The notes beneath the pieces were generated by a model. It ran no database searches, was not told where the DNA came from, and was given only the letters and a program-made list of their open reading frames with translations. The position numbers and the translations under genes were made by a program. 64,000 bases of DNA from Sordariomycetes sp. S80-01Y (taxonomy: Eukaryota > Ascomycota > Sordariomycetes): positions 2,232,001-2,296,000 of the forward strand of contig JAXQJY010000028.1 in the NCBI GenBank assembly GCA_037042185.1, given 5' to 3'. Shown piece after piece: positions 11,603-24,549 of this stretch. Position 1 is the stretch's first letter; each line of letters opens with the position of its first letter.

Positions 11603-13177
11603 ATGGACGGTACGCTCACCACGTTTCCCACTTCACCCACCGCTGACTCCCCAGAACTCGAACACTGGGATCGCATCCCATCCTACCAGCCCCCCGAGAC
11701 GCCGCCCTGGGATCGTACCATCGACATCGTCTGCCATCGCTACCAGCACGACCAAGTCGTCCCCACCACCGACCTCGACCAGGTCCTCACAGCGGCCGCC
11801 CTCGAGAACGTCTTCCCCGAACACCTCCCCGTGCACCGAATCTCCAATGATGATGGTAAGAGAAAGGGCTACGACGACCTGCCGCCGAGCGTGAGGCGCA
11901 GGATCTGCGCGTATCTAGTCGGGCCTCAGCCGGTGCCCGTGACGCTCTCCCATCTGGCGTTTACGCGGGCCGCCTGGAGTCTTCAGTCACTCGTCCCGTT
12001 TCGACAGGCCTACGAGCCCCTCAGAAAATTCCTCGCCGTCTCGGCCGTCATGCGCATCGACGTCCTCCTCACGTTCCTGTCAGTCAACGCCTTCCACGTC
12101 ACCCTCTCTCCGCACGTGGGCCCGCGCATCAGCCCCCTCGCGACGAAATGGCTGATCAAATACGGCGCCTGGATGGAGAAGATGATAATTGAGGTGGACA
12201 TGACGAAGCTCGGTCTGGGCGCGGCAGAGGGTGCGGATATGCTGTACCCGGGCCTGGGCAATGTTCAGAAGCTGGTGCAGGACGTGGCAAGGAGTCAGGG
12301 GCACAGGGTGATGCCGCTGAGGGAGCTGACTTTGCTCTGTCGACGCTACTATGGCGAGAGACCGGGGCCTGAGTCGAACAGGAGCTCGCATACGTCGAGC
12401 GCGAGCGGCAACACCAGCGGCACATCGGGAACTAACTCAAGCGACGACCACTCCATGAATTCCACGCACACTGCATCGCACAGCAAGATATTCCATGAGA
12501 TGTCCAACTCAAAACCGTCCTTCGCCTCCTCCTTCGACTCGAGCGATACACGCTCCCTCACGCCCCCGCCGCTCAACATTGTCAAGTCCCCAGCCCAGCC
12601 CAGGTTCAAGGCCTACTACTGTCCGAACTACCACCTGCCGCTGCTCAACGCGCTGTACACGCCGCTTCACTCCAAGACGCACGCCCTGCGCATGTGCGGC
12701 TTCTCGGAGCGGTACAGCCACGCGCTCATCAAGGCCATGTTCCCCGCCGGCGAGGGCCGCTGCGTCTTCAGGCTCGGGCCCAGCAACGGCGCCTGGCCGC
12801 GCCTGGTGGGCCAGAGGAGCTGGCTCGACGATGGCACGGGCGATGTCATGATTGATGTGGTGGAGGAGGACGACACCGCGCCGGCTTTTGTGTGGATCGG
12901 GGCTGAGATGCCGCCTCGGCCTGTTCGGGGGGAAAATGGCGGGTTGAGTCTCCCGAGCGCTGAACGAAAGAGGCTGGAACGAGGGTCGAGAAGCACTACA
13001 TCTGGGAGGACGGCTTCTGTGGCGTCCTCGGGCAAAACACTCAGCAGGGGCACGAGACTGAAGAAGTTCCTAGCGGGAGCCGGCGCCAAGACCGACTCGG
13101 TGCGGGACAGTGGGAGCAGCAAGGATAGCAAGGAGGGAAGGGTGGCTCTGATGAGCGAATTGCCTGGGTATATTTAG
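11603..13177 (+). CDS. Uncharacterised fungal F-box/2EXR-like protein
   Basis: Single exon, 524 aa from the ATG at 11603 (context CTTCATGGAC); 11471 is an alternative start adding 44 residues of doubtful quality. An F-box/2EXR-like start DDLPPSVRRRICAYLVG near residue 97 is followed by a helical, hydrophobic region with SVNAFHVTLSPH, a pattern usual in fungal proteins with a degenerate F-box-like helix. The middle is a Ser/Asn/Thr-rich linker (about residues 255-350). A second folded block (YYCPNYHLPLLNALY to WIGAEMPPRP) and a basic, Ser-rich tail follow. No enzyme motif is visible. A substrate adaptor role is only a guess from the F-box-like helix. Gene reality is well supported by length and codon use. 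Confidence 0.7.
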   Translation: MDGTLTTFPTSPTADSPELEHWDRIPSYQPPETPPWDRTIDIVCHRYQHDQVVPTTDLDQVLTAAALENVFPEHLPVHRISNDDGKRKGYDDLPPSVRRRICAYLVGPQPVPVTLSHLAFTRAAWSLQSLVPFRQAYEPLRKFLAVSAVMRIDVLLTFLSVNAFHVTLSPHVGPRISPLATKWLIKYGAWMEKMIIEVDMTKLGLGAAEGADMLYPGLGNVQKLVQDVARSQGHRVMPLRELTLLCRRYYGERPGPESNRSSHTSSASGNTSGTSGTNSSDDHSMNSTHTASHSKIFHEMSNSKPSFASSFDSSDTRSLTPPPLNIVKSPAQPRFKAYYCPNYHLPLLNALYTPLHSKTHALRMCGFSERYSHALIKAMFPAGEGRCVFRLGPSNGAWPRLVGQRSWLDDGTGDVMIDVVEEDDTAPAFVWIGAEMPPRPVRGENGGLSLPSAERKRLERGSRSTTSGRTASVASSGKTLSRGTRLKKFLAGAGAKTDSVRDSGSSKDSKEGRVALMSELPGYI

Positions 13178-13245
13178 GGAGAACGGGACGCCTGCGGCCG
13201 TTAAGCCGGGAATCATGTTGGTCTATCTGTGGGTATGTACAATAA

Positions 13246-15073
13246 TCACTGCTTTTGCAAGGCCTGGATATATACGGTTAGCACAGAATCGTAATGGATA
13301 ATACAGATAATCACTCACAATCGCCATCTTGCTCCGCGCCCGGATGCTGGGTCCGCGGAAGACGAGCACCCAGGGAATGATGCTCAGAACCATGGCTATG
13401 GCGCCCAGCATGCCGCCGGCCGCCTTGATGCCCATGCCGTCGAACATGAGGCCCGTGATGACGGGGAAGCTGCCGCCGAGCATGTTGCGGCAGAAGCTGT
13501 TGGCCGCGAGGGCCGACGAGGCGTAGACGTGGTACGTGTCGGCGAAGTAGTTGAAGGAGGCGAGGTAGATGGCGTAGATACCCCAGGTGGCGAAGCCGAT
13601 GCCGATGGCCAGCGAGGTGCCCCTGTCTTCGGGCGAGGAGGTCTCGGGCACGAGGAACGCGCCGAACAGGCCTGCTGGGAGGAGCATAGCGGTAACGCAT
13701 GAGAAGTACAACCGCGACTCGGGTGCGTCGGCGGGCAAGCGTCTCCGTATGAGGGTCCAGAACTTGGAGTCGGTCGACGTCGCGCCGGTCCACTTGGGGT
13801 GCTTCAGAAGCTTCTCTTGGGAGATGCTCGTGATGGTAGCGACGACGGCACCGGCCATCATGGCGATGTAGGTCCGGCACATAGCGCCAAAGTCCCCGAG
13901 GTGCAGGTAGGGCACGACGGCGAAGCCGAGGTACAGCACGCCCCAGGCGAAGGCGGCCCAAAGGGAGAAGCTGAAGACGACGGGCTCCGTGACAAGCATG
14001 TAGAAGGGCCGCATGCACGAAGTGGTGATCATGCTGGCGAGGGAAGCGCGGGACGAGGCGTCAACCGTCCAGCGGATGCGTCTCGGGACGGTGAAATCCT
14101 GAGTAGTACCGGACGACGAGCCGGAGGATGTGGGCTGAAGCAGGGTCAAGTCGGCGTCAGGGGGCAGCGTGAGGCCGTATATCCCCTGAGCCTCGAGCTG
14201 CTCGTACCACTTGTTCAGCTTGGCCGCCTTGCGCTTCAGCAGCACGCTGCTCCGGGTTTCCTTGAAGAAAAAGAGGATGGCCAGCAACAGCAGACCATTC
14301 GAGATGACCTGATGCCAGAACGTCCACTTCCACGCCGTCGTGCCGTCGGCGATGCTGTCCACGATGGCAGCGCTCACCAAGGGCCCTGCTCCCGTACCGA
14401 ACAGCACGCAGCCGCTGAAGAGGGCCATGGCCGTGTTCCGCTCCTCCTTGCGGTACAGATCCGCAATCACGCCGCCCGCCACGCTGCTGAAGCAGCTAGC
14501 GCCCGCGCCGACGAAGATTCGCCCGATGAGCATGCCCGCCAGGCTGTCCGTGACAGAGCAACCGGCCTGGGAGGCGGCGAGGACGACGCCGCTGGCGACA
14601 AAGATGGGCCAGCGGCCGAAGATCTCGCTAACGGGCGCGAGGGCCATGGGCGTGAGGGCGAAGCCGACGCAGAAGGTGGTGATGCCGACGTTGATAAGGA
14701 TGCTGGACGTGTGGAACTCGGCCGCCATGAGGGCCACGGGCGGCGAGTAGGAGCCGGCCGTGTAGGCCGTGAGGAGGGTCGACACGCAGGCGAGGAGGAG
14801 CAGAGGGGCTTTGCGCAGGGCGGACCAGTCGTAGGGGCTTGTGTAGGCGTGGAGGTCCGGGGCCTTGGGGATATTGTCTGTGGCGGCTGGACATGGGAGG
14901 GGTGAGGTGAAGGTGAGGTTCAGGTAGGTGATGGGGGAGTCGACGGATAGGGGCTGGGAGGTCGAGGTTGGCTGCGATGCTGGGCTCGGCCCGTTCTCGA
15001 GCTTCTCGGCTTCATGGAAGCGGTTGTCCTGGGACATCGCAATGGCGTCCTCGCCAGGTTGGGCGTCGGCCAT
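13246..15073 (-). CDS. MFS transporter, DHA1 (drug:H+ antiporter) type
   Basis: About 12 membrane segments after an 85-residue polar N-terminus. DHA1 marks are the motif-A region with LAPVSEIFGRWPIFVASG, the GRIFVGAGAS segment and the antiporter-type GCVLFGTGAGPLVSAAIVD. A cytosolic loop of about 100 residues splits the two six-helix halves. I place a terminal 55-bp intron at 13264-13318 (perfect GTGAGT donor, GCTAAC branch, ATCCAG acceptor). Splicing gives a 590-aa protein ending MAIALQKQ. Without it the frame runs on to 13223 (616 aa) with a tail that has no family look. Substrates of such fungal pumps are toxins, drugs or polyamines and cannot be told from sequence. Confidence 0.8.
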
Positions 15074-15675
15074 TGTTCAGCGTGTAAGTGAGTGTGACAC
15101 TGGCCCAAAGATGGCAGTAGTCAAGACGGCCGCTCATAAGTTCTCCATTAGCCGCAGAAAGTCGTCGTCACGTCCTCTGTGTCGTATCCTCAAACTGCGA
15201 GATGAATTGGCGAGTTGAAGAGCAGACAGTCGTGGAGATACTCTGTCGTGTCCCTAGGGCGCGTGGCCCCCGGCTTCGCAACGGGAATAAAAAGTTCTCA
15301 TCAGGACCTTGAGAAGGTTCCACCTTCGGTATAGATCCGTCATCGGGCCAGAGGAGCGTCGCACGTAATATGGTCGCTGCTTTATTAGTCCATCACCTCG
15401 TCGCCAAGCCGGCAGCGGGAATAAGCTGGGAACAGTGGGTTTGAACCCTGCAACCTGTTATGCAGATCGCGGCGGACCGGGACGCGGTGTGTCGGCTGGC
15501 GACGGCCATCGACGGCGTTGAGTTTGTTGTTTCAGCAAAGGGGTGCGAGATGACCTACTTGTATTACAACAATAGCATAGAGCGGGAGCAAACAGCTACC
15601 AGCCAACGCCTATTCCAACGCCAGACCACCATCGCCCTCATAAGATCGAATCAGAGGTCGTCGAGCCCCAGACCA
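15074..15675. other. Intergenic, 0.60 kb
   Basis: Promoter side of the MFS gene and 3' flank of the single-pass membrane protein. No coding or RNA feature could be supported. Confidence 0.55.
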
Positions 15676-16662
15676 TCATTGCCAAGCTCCCCCACACCGC
15701 TTTGCCTTGTCCTCTTCTGTCCCTTCGACGCCGGTGCTTCTCCTGGCAAAAGTCTTATCCCCTTCCATCTCAATCGGCACCGGATTCAGGCTCGCTATCC
15801 TCCTGTCCATCTCCCCATATAGCGATACAGGTGACACGGGGGATCCCTTGCTCGTCGGTGAGACCGACTCCGACTCCAGCTCTCTCGGCCCGACACTTTC
15901 GTGGTGCAGCTCCACCGGAGGCTGGTTCGGCGACACCGCGTAGCTCGGTAGTTGTTGATTCTGAGAGCACGAGTCTGTGCTGGTTGAGGCGCTGGACTTT
16001 TGATGCCGACGACAGCGCATAGCCAGATATATGAGGGCCAAGGCGCTGAGGAAGGCGCCGAAGGAGGCACCCACGGCTATGCCGGCGATTGACTCCCCCG
16101 GAAGGGACGCCGAGACCTCTTCTGTTGATTGAGCGGGAGATGCTGTCGAGTCGGTTGGTTTGAAAGTCCTTGTTGCGAGAGCTGTTACTTTGACATCCGA
16201 CGTCGACACAGTCGGCGATGGAGTGGCTTTTGAGGTCTCCCATGTTGCTATCGTTGGCCACGGCACGTCGCCATTCCCTGTCTCTAGATCTTCACTGCGC
16301 CATCTGATCTCGAACGCAGGCGCGCTCAAGGTCGTCCCATCGTACTCCGTCGTCGCAAACCTCGGGTTTCCATCCGCCTCGTTGCAGCCGTAGCCCGTGG
16401 GGATGCACATGACGGCCGTCTCGCCCTTGTTTATGGGCCAGGCATCGCCCCGAACGTCGGTCTGCGTGCACTCGGCTTGGTAGCCCTGGAAGCAGATGCC
16501 GGGAGAGTAGAAGCCGTTGGCAGACCAGAAGGAGAGGCCACCAGGGACACGGCAGTTCTGGAAGTCTGTTTCGAGGATGGGCGGCGGACAGTCCAGGATG
16601 GGCACCGTCATGGGGACGCAGGGAACGGTCAGGGTGCCCGAGATGAGGGTTTCAATGGACAT
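15676..16662 (-). CDS. Single-pass membrane protein with Cys-containing ectodomain and S/T stalk
   Basis: One exon, 328 aa. The N-terminal part (about 1-125) has spaced cysteines (VPCVP, LDCPP, NCRVPG, GICFQGYQAEC, MCIPTGYGCN) and no cleavable signal, so the single helix may act as a reverse signal-anchor. A Ser/Thr/Pro stalk leads to a transmembrane helix near residues 195-220 (SIAGIAVGASFGAFLSALALIYLA), then a basic stop MRCRRH and a Ser/Pro-rich cytosolic tail. The layout resembles fungal surface sensors of the Wsc/Mid type and many orphan mould proteins with the same plan. No specific family recognised and no ligand is proposed. Confidence 0.7.
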   Translation of the reverse strand: MSIETLISGTLTVPCVPMTVPILDCPPPILETDFQNCRVPGGLSFWSANGFYSPGICFQGYQAECTQTDVRGDAWPINKGETAVMCIPTGYGCNEADGNPRFATTEYDGTTLSAPAFEIRWRSEDLETGNGDVPWPTIATWETSKATPSPTVSTSDVKVTALATRTFKPTDSTASPAQSTEEVSASLPGESIAGIAVGASFGAFLSALALIYLAMRCRRHQKSSASTSTDSCSQNQQLPSYAVSPNQPPVELHHESVGPRELESESVSPTSKGSPVSPVSLYGEMDRRIASLNPVPIEMEGDKTFARRSTGVEGTEEDKAKRCGGAWQ

Positions 16663-17266
16663 TTTGACGGGGGTGCGTCGGCAGCGAGAGTTCGATAATG
16701 TGCTGGTAGAGACGAGGAGCTCTCCTCAAAGGAGAGGGAGTGTGAGCTGGAGGCGGCGGCTGGTGGCTCGGGCGATGTCGGAACTCGAGTCGACAATTAA
16801 CTATGGTGAGGGAGAGGACTCGGAGGACACAGGCAAACGAGTCTAATATGAGGTGGTTTGGATGAGTGTCGGTCGCTCCTGCTGGAACTCCAGCTGCTGG
16901 CACCTTCCCTCAGTCCAGGCAGACCCGAGCTGGGCGCGGCGAGAGCTGGACATGATATTTAAGCCGTCTTCTATAAAGCGGTGACAATGATGAGAGAGTT
17001 CGACAGAATGGAGGTGCAGCTCAGACCAGACTCACCTCGTTGATGCAACAGCCGCAAGACGTCGACGCATTCCGAACATCGGATGACGAGCTCCGGTTTC
17101 TCCCTTTGTCCTTTGGTGACCCGACGCACTGTTTGGCGCACGCATCGAGCTCAATGAATCAAGAATCGTGGAAGCCCATCCTCTGGTTGCATTGCGGTGC
17201 TTGACTAACCTCAAATCCAAGACCAACCCGTTTGTCACCCGTACAACCCAAACACCATCTCGCCAT
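16663..17266. other. Intergenic, 0.60 kb
   Basis: Upstream of the single-pass membrane protein and downstream of the DUF1769 gene. Contains a TATTTAAG-like element near 16960 (minus-strand upstream). Nothing coding seen. Confidence 0.5.
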
Positions 17267-18341
17267 CTAGTCCACGTCGTCCGCGCTCGTCTCCTCCCCG
17301 TGCCTCGGCCCCAGCTTCTCCCTCGCCTCCTTTAGGGCCTTCTCGTCGTCGAAGCCCTCCTCTACATTTCCATCGTGCACCGCCTCGCCCAGCCCCTTCA
17401 CCTCGGCATCCTCCCGCACGTTGCCTTCTTCGTCAACGTCCTCCTTGCGGTGGATCGTGAAGCACACAGCCAGGTACACGTCCCCCGTCGTTTTGTTCCG
17501 CAGAACATACCTAAGCGTGTGTGAGCGCCGGGGCGTCGTCCTTGGGGAAATAAAGCGCATGAGCAACAGATGAAACGGTCCACGGTTTTCAAGAATGAAG
17601 AAGGGAAGGGGGCGCTTACCGTATACCTTGGCCGTCCCAGTACTTCAGTACGGGGAGATGGAAGCCCGGCAGTCGCAGGGAGAAGCTGGAGAAGTCGAGG
17701 TATGGGTTGAAGAAGTCCATGGTGTAGGTCTGGCCTTTCCGGAAGAGGAACTTCTCCTTGTTGGTGTCGTTGAGAGCCCACTTCATGCGTGCCTTTGCAT
17801 CGTCGGGCATCCCGGTTTCCTTTCTTTGCGCACCGTCCCCGCCCTCTTCAACAAAGATGCCACCTTTCTTCTCATTGAACTCGCCCGGGCCGATGCTCAG
17901 CGCGTTAATAGAGCTCAGGGCAGGGCCGTAGAGGTAAGGCCTGTCGGCGTAGGCGTCGCCGTCCAATCCGGGGTCGATCCACCACCGCACGATGCCCATG
18001 GCCGTGTTGAAACCGGGCGGTAGACGATCCCTTATGGGTCGGTCAAAGTCATTGCCGAACTGCAGGTCGGTAGCCTTGATGTCCTGGTCTTTCGGTGTGA
18101 AGCGGAAGCAGATGCTGTACTGGTCCTGGTTGTACGCATGAGGCTCCGTGTCAAAGTACGGGCTGGTGGTAGGCGAGTTCCTGGGCAGTCCGTTGTAGTT
18201 CTGAACGCGCACACTGAGGTCGACAGATGCGCGCGATGAGTTGATGGAGAGGGGTGCCGGTGTGTTGACGGGAACCTCGACGTGGTCTGAGGTGTCGTAG
18301 CCGGGGCCGGCGGTGATTCGAAGGACGTAATTGTCAGCCAT
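17267..18341 (-). CDS. DUF1769 / UPF0590 family protein
   Basis: Two exons (18341-17620, 17510-17267) around a 109-bp intron produce 321 aa. The family block KYWDGQGIRYVLRN is rebuilt precisely across the splice (CG+G = Arg). The rest shows the family pattern: a beta-rich N-terminus (YVLRITAGPGYD), PYFDTEPH, YSICFRFTPKDQDI, FGNDFDRPIRDRLP and an acidic C-terminal tail. The family is found across fungi, has no established function, and lacks signal or membrane segments. The ATG at 18341 is chosen because the frame upstream offers only a TTG. Confidence 0.85.
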
Positions 18342-19093
18342 TGTAATTATCAATGACTGTATGTGATGAGCAGTGAATGATGATATAAAGTTGGCGCCTC
18401 AAGCAGCGACGTCTGCGATGTTGAGGCTCAGACGATGTAATGCATGAAAATTCATGACGTCGTCGGCTTCGTTCCGTGATTGGCCGAGTGCGGATATCGT
18501 CCCCAACAAGACAAGGACAACATGAGCCAGCATGCCTTAAGAGCTGTCAAAATTGAAACGAGCACTGGCGACTAACATGCATGATATAGTTTTGCATGAC
18601 TTCAAAGCTGCATTGATATAACAGGGTTCGTTGTGGCACCACAGTCCAACGCCAGCACAACTACAGCCCTGGTGTAGATCCGTGTCTGTGACAGGTCTGC
18701 TGTGGGCGCTGGCCATCTTCGGATAGACCAAAGAATGATTAACAGAATCAATCTGTAGGGCCAGTGTTCCTTGAAGACCCCTTGTCTCATCTTCGATACC
18801 CTCTGCGTGGGATCGCATTGTGACCCATAGTCCTCAGGATGCTCTTCAAGCTCGACGAGGCACCTTACCACGCTAGAGGCGGCATCTGACTTGATTTCTC
18901 AAGTCGACCCTGGGTATCGCTTGAATATGTCCAAAAAGACCGCTCATCGTTCTGGGCATTGGATGCTCGGACAATCACACGCCCCGTCAAGGCGCGCAAG
19001 TCTAGTCATTAAGCTGTCCACTGAGCCACAGGCCCTGCGCGGGTTTCGAAGGAGACAACACATTCAGAGCGTTGAAAGAAGGTCCAAAGTCAC
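18342..19093. other. Intergenic, 0.75 kb
   Basis: 5' flank of the DUF1769 gene and 3' flank of the next gene. Small open frames here lack family features. Confidence 0.55.
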
Positions 19094-19786
19094 TCACTCC
19101 CGCCATCTTATGCTGAAGTCACCCTTGGCAAAGCTCGGCTCAACCACCCTCCCCTCCTGCACCGCTTCGCACAACGGCCACCTCGCCAGCCCGCCGTACT
19201 TTGAAAACCCAAAGACGACGCCCCTCCTCGCCGCTCGTCGCACCTGCTCCCTCTGCAGCGCCTTGAGCTCACCCGAAGACCTCTTGAAATCCGGCGGCTT
19301 GACCCTGTCTTCCGGGTTGCCGAAGAAGGCTGTCTCCAGCTCGTCGCACGACACCAGCTTCCGCTCCCCGGTGCCTTGCGTGTCCTGGAGCCGATCCGCG
19401 AAGGCTTCCTCAATTGCAATGTCCTGACGGTTCGGCTTCCGCCTTCGACACGTGCCGGAGCAGTACTTCTTGTCGTCGTGCTCCTTCTGGACTTTGCTCA
19501 TCACGCGGCCGCAGGTGTGGCAGTAAGGTGGTGGATCTTCACGGAGGTAAAGTGGTGGTGGTGCCGACTTGCTGCCCTTCTTTGGGCGGCCTGAACCGGT
19601 GAGATGTCCTGATGTTTTGGGCGGCATTGTCGTTTGTGGTGGGTTTGGCGTTGAGAGCAGCCGGCGGCATGTGACGGTTGGCGCTGGTGTCGGCGACGTC
19701 GATGACGCGTTTACAAGGGCACAGCGCGGGAATGTATTGGCGATTCTCACGCGACTGACTCTTGAGGCCAGAGGCAAGTGAGCCAT
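19094..19786 (-). CDS. Zinc-binding protein (DUF2256-like Cys motif), presequence-like N-terminus
   Basis: One exon, 230 aa. A Cys4 site CHTCGRV...KKYCSGTCRRRK near residues 89-114 resembles the small DUF2256 zinc-ribbon family, which is often linked with DUF3253. The C-terminal half (ELETAFFGNPEDRV to FGFSKYGGLARWPLCEAVQEGRVVEPSFAKG) is a winged-helix-like block of the DUF3253 kind, but this is recognition from pattern only. The first 53 residues are rich in Arg, Ser and Ala, lack acidic residues and end near RRLLST, as mitochondrial presequences do. An internal ATG at 19627 (MPPKTSG) would give a 177-aa form without it. Confidence 0.65.
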   Translation of the reverse strand: MAHLPLASRVSRVRIANTFPRCALVNASSTSPTPAPTVTCRRLLSTPNPPQTTMPPKTSGHLTGSGRPKKGSKSAPPPLYLREDPPPYCHTCGRVMSKVQKEHDDKKYCSGTCRRRKPNRQDIAIEEAFADRLQDTQGTGERKLVSCDELETAFFGNPEDRVKPPDFKRSSGELKALQREQVRRAARRGVVFGFSKYGGLARWPLCEAVQEGRVVEPSFAKGDFSIRWRE

Positions 19787-20294
19787 CGTCTTTGAATAAC
19801 TGATTGTGACACGGTGTAGTTTTGTTCCTCACGCGTATCGAGCCACGAAGATGCTGGAGGAAATTGCCCAAGGATCGGGAGAATGACGCCTGATCACGTG
19901 TCAATCTGTCACGTGGCTGCCACACAACCCCTTTTCCCTTCTGTAAACAACGTTGTTGGACTGGTCTATCATGTATTGGAGAGAAGTAGGAATTCGTAAG
20001 AGATTGTGAGATTTCCGAGCGTAGCTGGACGGAGCTCTACGGTACGACTGAGGAGCGAGGGGCTGTCGCGGGCACGAGCAGACGACAACAAGCCAACCCC
20101 TTCGGCCAGTAATAGCTGCTTACGAGTTGTCTCACAATCAAAATGCGCGCATGAAATACGATACGCAGCTGTATTCTATTCAGCCGTAATAAATGGCAAG
20201 ATGAGTGATCAGCGAACGGACAGAGATCTATCGCAAATGAACAATGACCGACAAGGCAACTCTGGGGAATTCATCCTCGCTTACGTACGTTCCC
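19787..20294. other. Intergenic, 0.51 kb
   Basis: Upstream of the zinc protein gene and 3' flank of the GH1 gene. No further feature supported. Confidence 0.55.
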
Positions 20295-22379
<2,085 letters not shown>

Positions 22380-23970
22380 ATGGCTCCTTCAGCCGCCCAG
22401 GCAACCGATGGCGTTGTCGCCCCCATCGACATCAAGACGATGCCCCCTTTCTGGAAACGCAAGAACGGTGTGCTCCTGTACTTCCTGCTCACGTCGTCCC
22501 TCCTCGCTAGTGCCGCCCTCGGCATTGACGGTGTAAGTTCGATCGCAAAGTCTGACTCGGATGACATGTTCTAATGAGGAATTATAGAGCATGACCAACG
22601 GTATGCAAGTCCTGCCGACGTGGCAAGAAGAGTTTGGGTACCCTACAGGTTCCATTCTTGGCTTCTTTGGCGCATCAAATGCCATCGGAGGCGTCATTCC
22701 CTTCATTTTCCTCAGCTGGATCGGAGACAAGCTTGGCCGCAGGTGGCCCACGGCGTTGGGATCGGTCATCATCATTGCCGGAGCGTTGGTGCAGTTCTTC
22801 TCGACATCGCTCAACATGTTCATCGGCGGAAAGATTGTGCTGGGCATCGGCTCTTCCTTGATTCAAATGGGTGCTCCTGTCCTTGTCACGGAGCTGAGCC
22901 ACCCCAAGGAGCGAGTCATGGCGACAACTTTCTACAACACCTCGATCCCGCTTGGCTATGTCATCGGCGCTTGGGGCACGTACGGCTGCTTCCGCATCGA
23001 GGGTCAATGGTCTTGGAAGCTGCCGGTGCTCATCCAGGTTATCCCCTCCGCGTACCAGCTCTCCCTGATCTTCTTCTGCCCGGAATCCCCTCGATGGCTT
23101 ATCGCTAAGGGCAAGCCCGAGCAGGCCCGCGAGATCCTTGTCAAGTACCATGGCGAAGGCGACCACAACTCGGAACTTGTCAACTTCGAATTCGCGGAGA
23201 TTCAGAAGGTTATTGCAGAGGAGCTGGAGCAAGACATGACCTGGAAGGCGTTCTTCGCATCAAAGCCCAATTTGAAGCGAATCGCACTCTGCTTCGCCAC
23301 GGCCGTGTTCAGCCAGAGCTCGGGTAACCTTCTCGTCTCGAACTACCTCACGCAGATCCTCAAGGACACCGGAATCGAGAATGACAAGGACATCACCTTG
23401 ATCAACTGCATGGTCACGCTTTGGCAGTACATCGTCGCTCTCAGCGTCACAGTCTTCATCGACCGCTTCAAGCGCCGCACGTTCTTCCTCACTGGTTCCG
23501 GAGGTGTCCTGGTCACCTTCATTGCATGGACCATTGCAGCCCAGCAGTACCTTGAGCATGACTCATTGGCAGCTGGTCGGGTCGTCCTGGCGTGCATCTT
23601 CCTGTTCCAAGGCTTCTACACCTGCGCCTGGACAAATTTGATCGTCACGTATCCTCTTGAGCTGGTGACCTATCAGATGAGAGCCAAGACCTGGGCCTTT
23701 GTCCTGCTCACCATCCAAGTGGCTTCAATCTTTGGCGGATACGTCAACCCTGTCGGATTGGAGAACATTGGCTGGAAGTTCTACGTCTATTACTGCGTGT
23801 GGGTTGCGTTCGTGTTTGTGATCGTGTACTTCTTCTTCGTTGAGACCTCTGGTCCTACTTTGGAAGAGCTGGCGTATCTTTTCGAAGGGAAGGATGGTAT
23901 GGCGCGGAATATTCAAGAGGTGAAGGAGGCCAAGGCGGAACAGGAGGAGCTGGAGATCAAGGGTGCTTAG
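22380..23970 (+). CDS. MFS sugar porter (lactose/cellodextrin permease-like)
   Basis: Two exons (22380-22532, 22588-23970) with a 55-bp intron give 511 aa and 12 membrane helices. Sugar-porter marks are the GDKLGRRWP motif after helix 2, PESPRWLIAKGKPEQA at the end of the first half, IDRFKRRTFFL in the second half and a C-terminal ETSGPTLEELAYLFEG. The N-terminal pattern GSMTNGMQVLPTWQEEF and the overall look fit the branch with fungal lactose permeases and disaccharide/oligosaccharide importers rather than simple hexose carriers. It is divergent to GH1 beta-glucosidase, an arrangement known from cellodextrin uptake pairs. Exact sugar specificity cannot be read from sequence. Confidence 0.9.
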
Positions 23971-24549
23971 AGCCGGGCCTTTCTCTGAGTCCATAATCCC
24001 GGCCTCATTATCAAATAGAAGACAATTAGATACCTAATCCAACTCTAGCCATTTGCTTGAATCTTCTTACCCTTGTCTGAGCGAAGCCATGTCATCGCGA
24101 ATAGTACGCGCAAGTCTAAGGAGGGACGCAACATCGACTTGCGCTTTGCCTCATGTCTGTGTGAATACCGTCAGCGACGGGCCTGGTGCTGCTCTCTTGA
24201 ACAAGTGGAACATCTTTGCTCCAAAAACGGTTAGGAAGTCCATCACGAAGCTAACCCAGTCGCCTGTTAATTCACAAGTTGGAGCTTCTCTGTTGCAACA
24301 TCACCATGAAACTCTAGTTAGGGACGATGTTTGTCACCACCAGGAAGGGCTGTACGTAACACGGCGCATGTAAGTGCGCGGAGGCAATATATGATCCTCG
24401 CCGCGATAGAGTATTCTTTCATAGAGGGAAAAACTTTCATTACACGGCTATTCTTTTCCAAATTCTATCTTGAATGATGCAATAACTGGAACCAGTGGAT
24501 GAGCTCTTTGGACCTAGCAGATCTTGTGACCCAATGCACAACACTTCGT
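23971..24549. other. Intergenic between convergent genes, 0.58 kb
   Basis: 3' flanks of the sugar permease and the secreted glycanase. A small open frame at 24053-24373 has no family features. Confidence 0.6.

Noticed and set aside
13799-14905. 368-codon plus-strand open frame over the MFS gene
   Set aside because: Low-complexity Gly/Asp/Arg/Glu composition; the opposite strand encodes a clear transporter.
15448-15464. GGGTTTGAACCC resembling a tRNA T-arm
   Set aside because: No D-arm, anticodon arm or acceptor stem could be drawn around it, and the loop is not the usual TTCGAAT.
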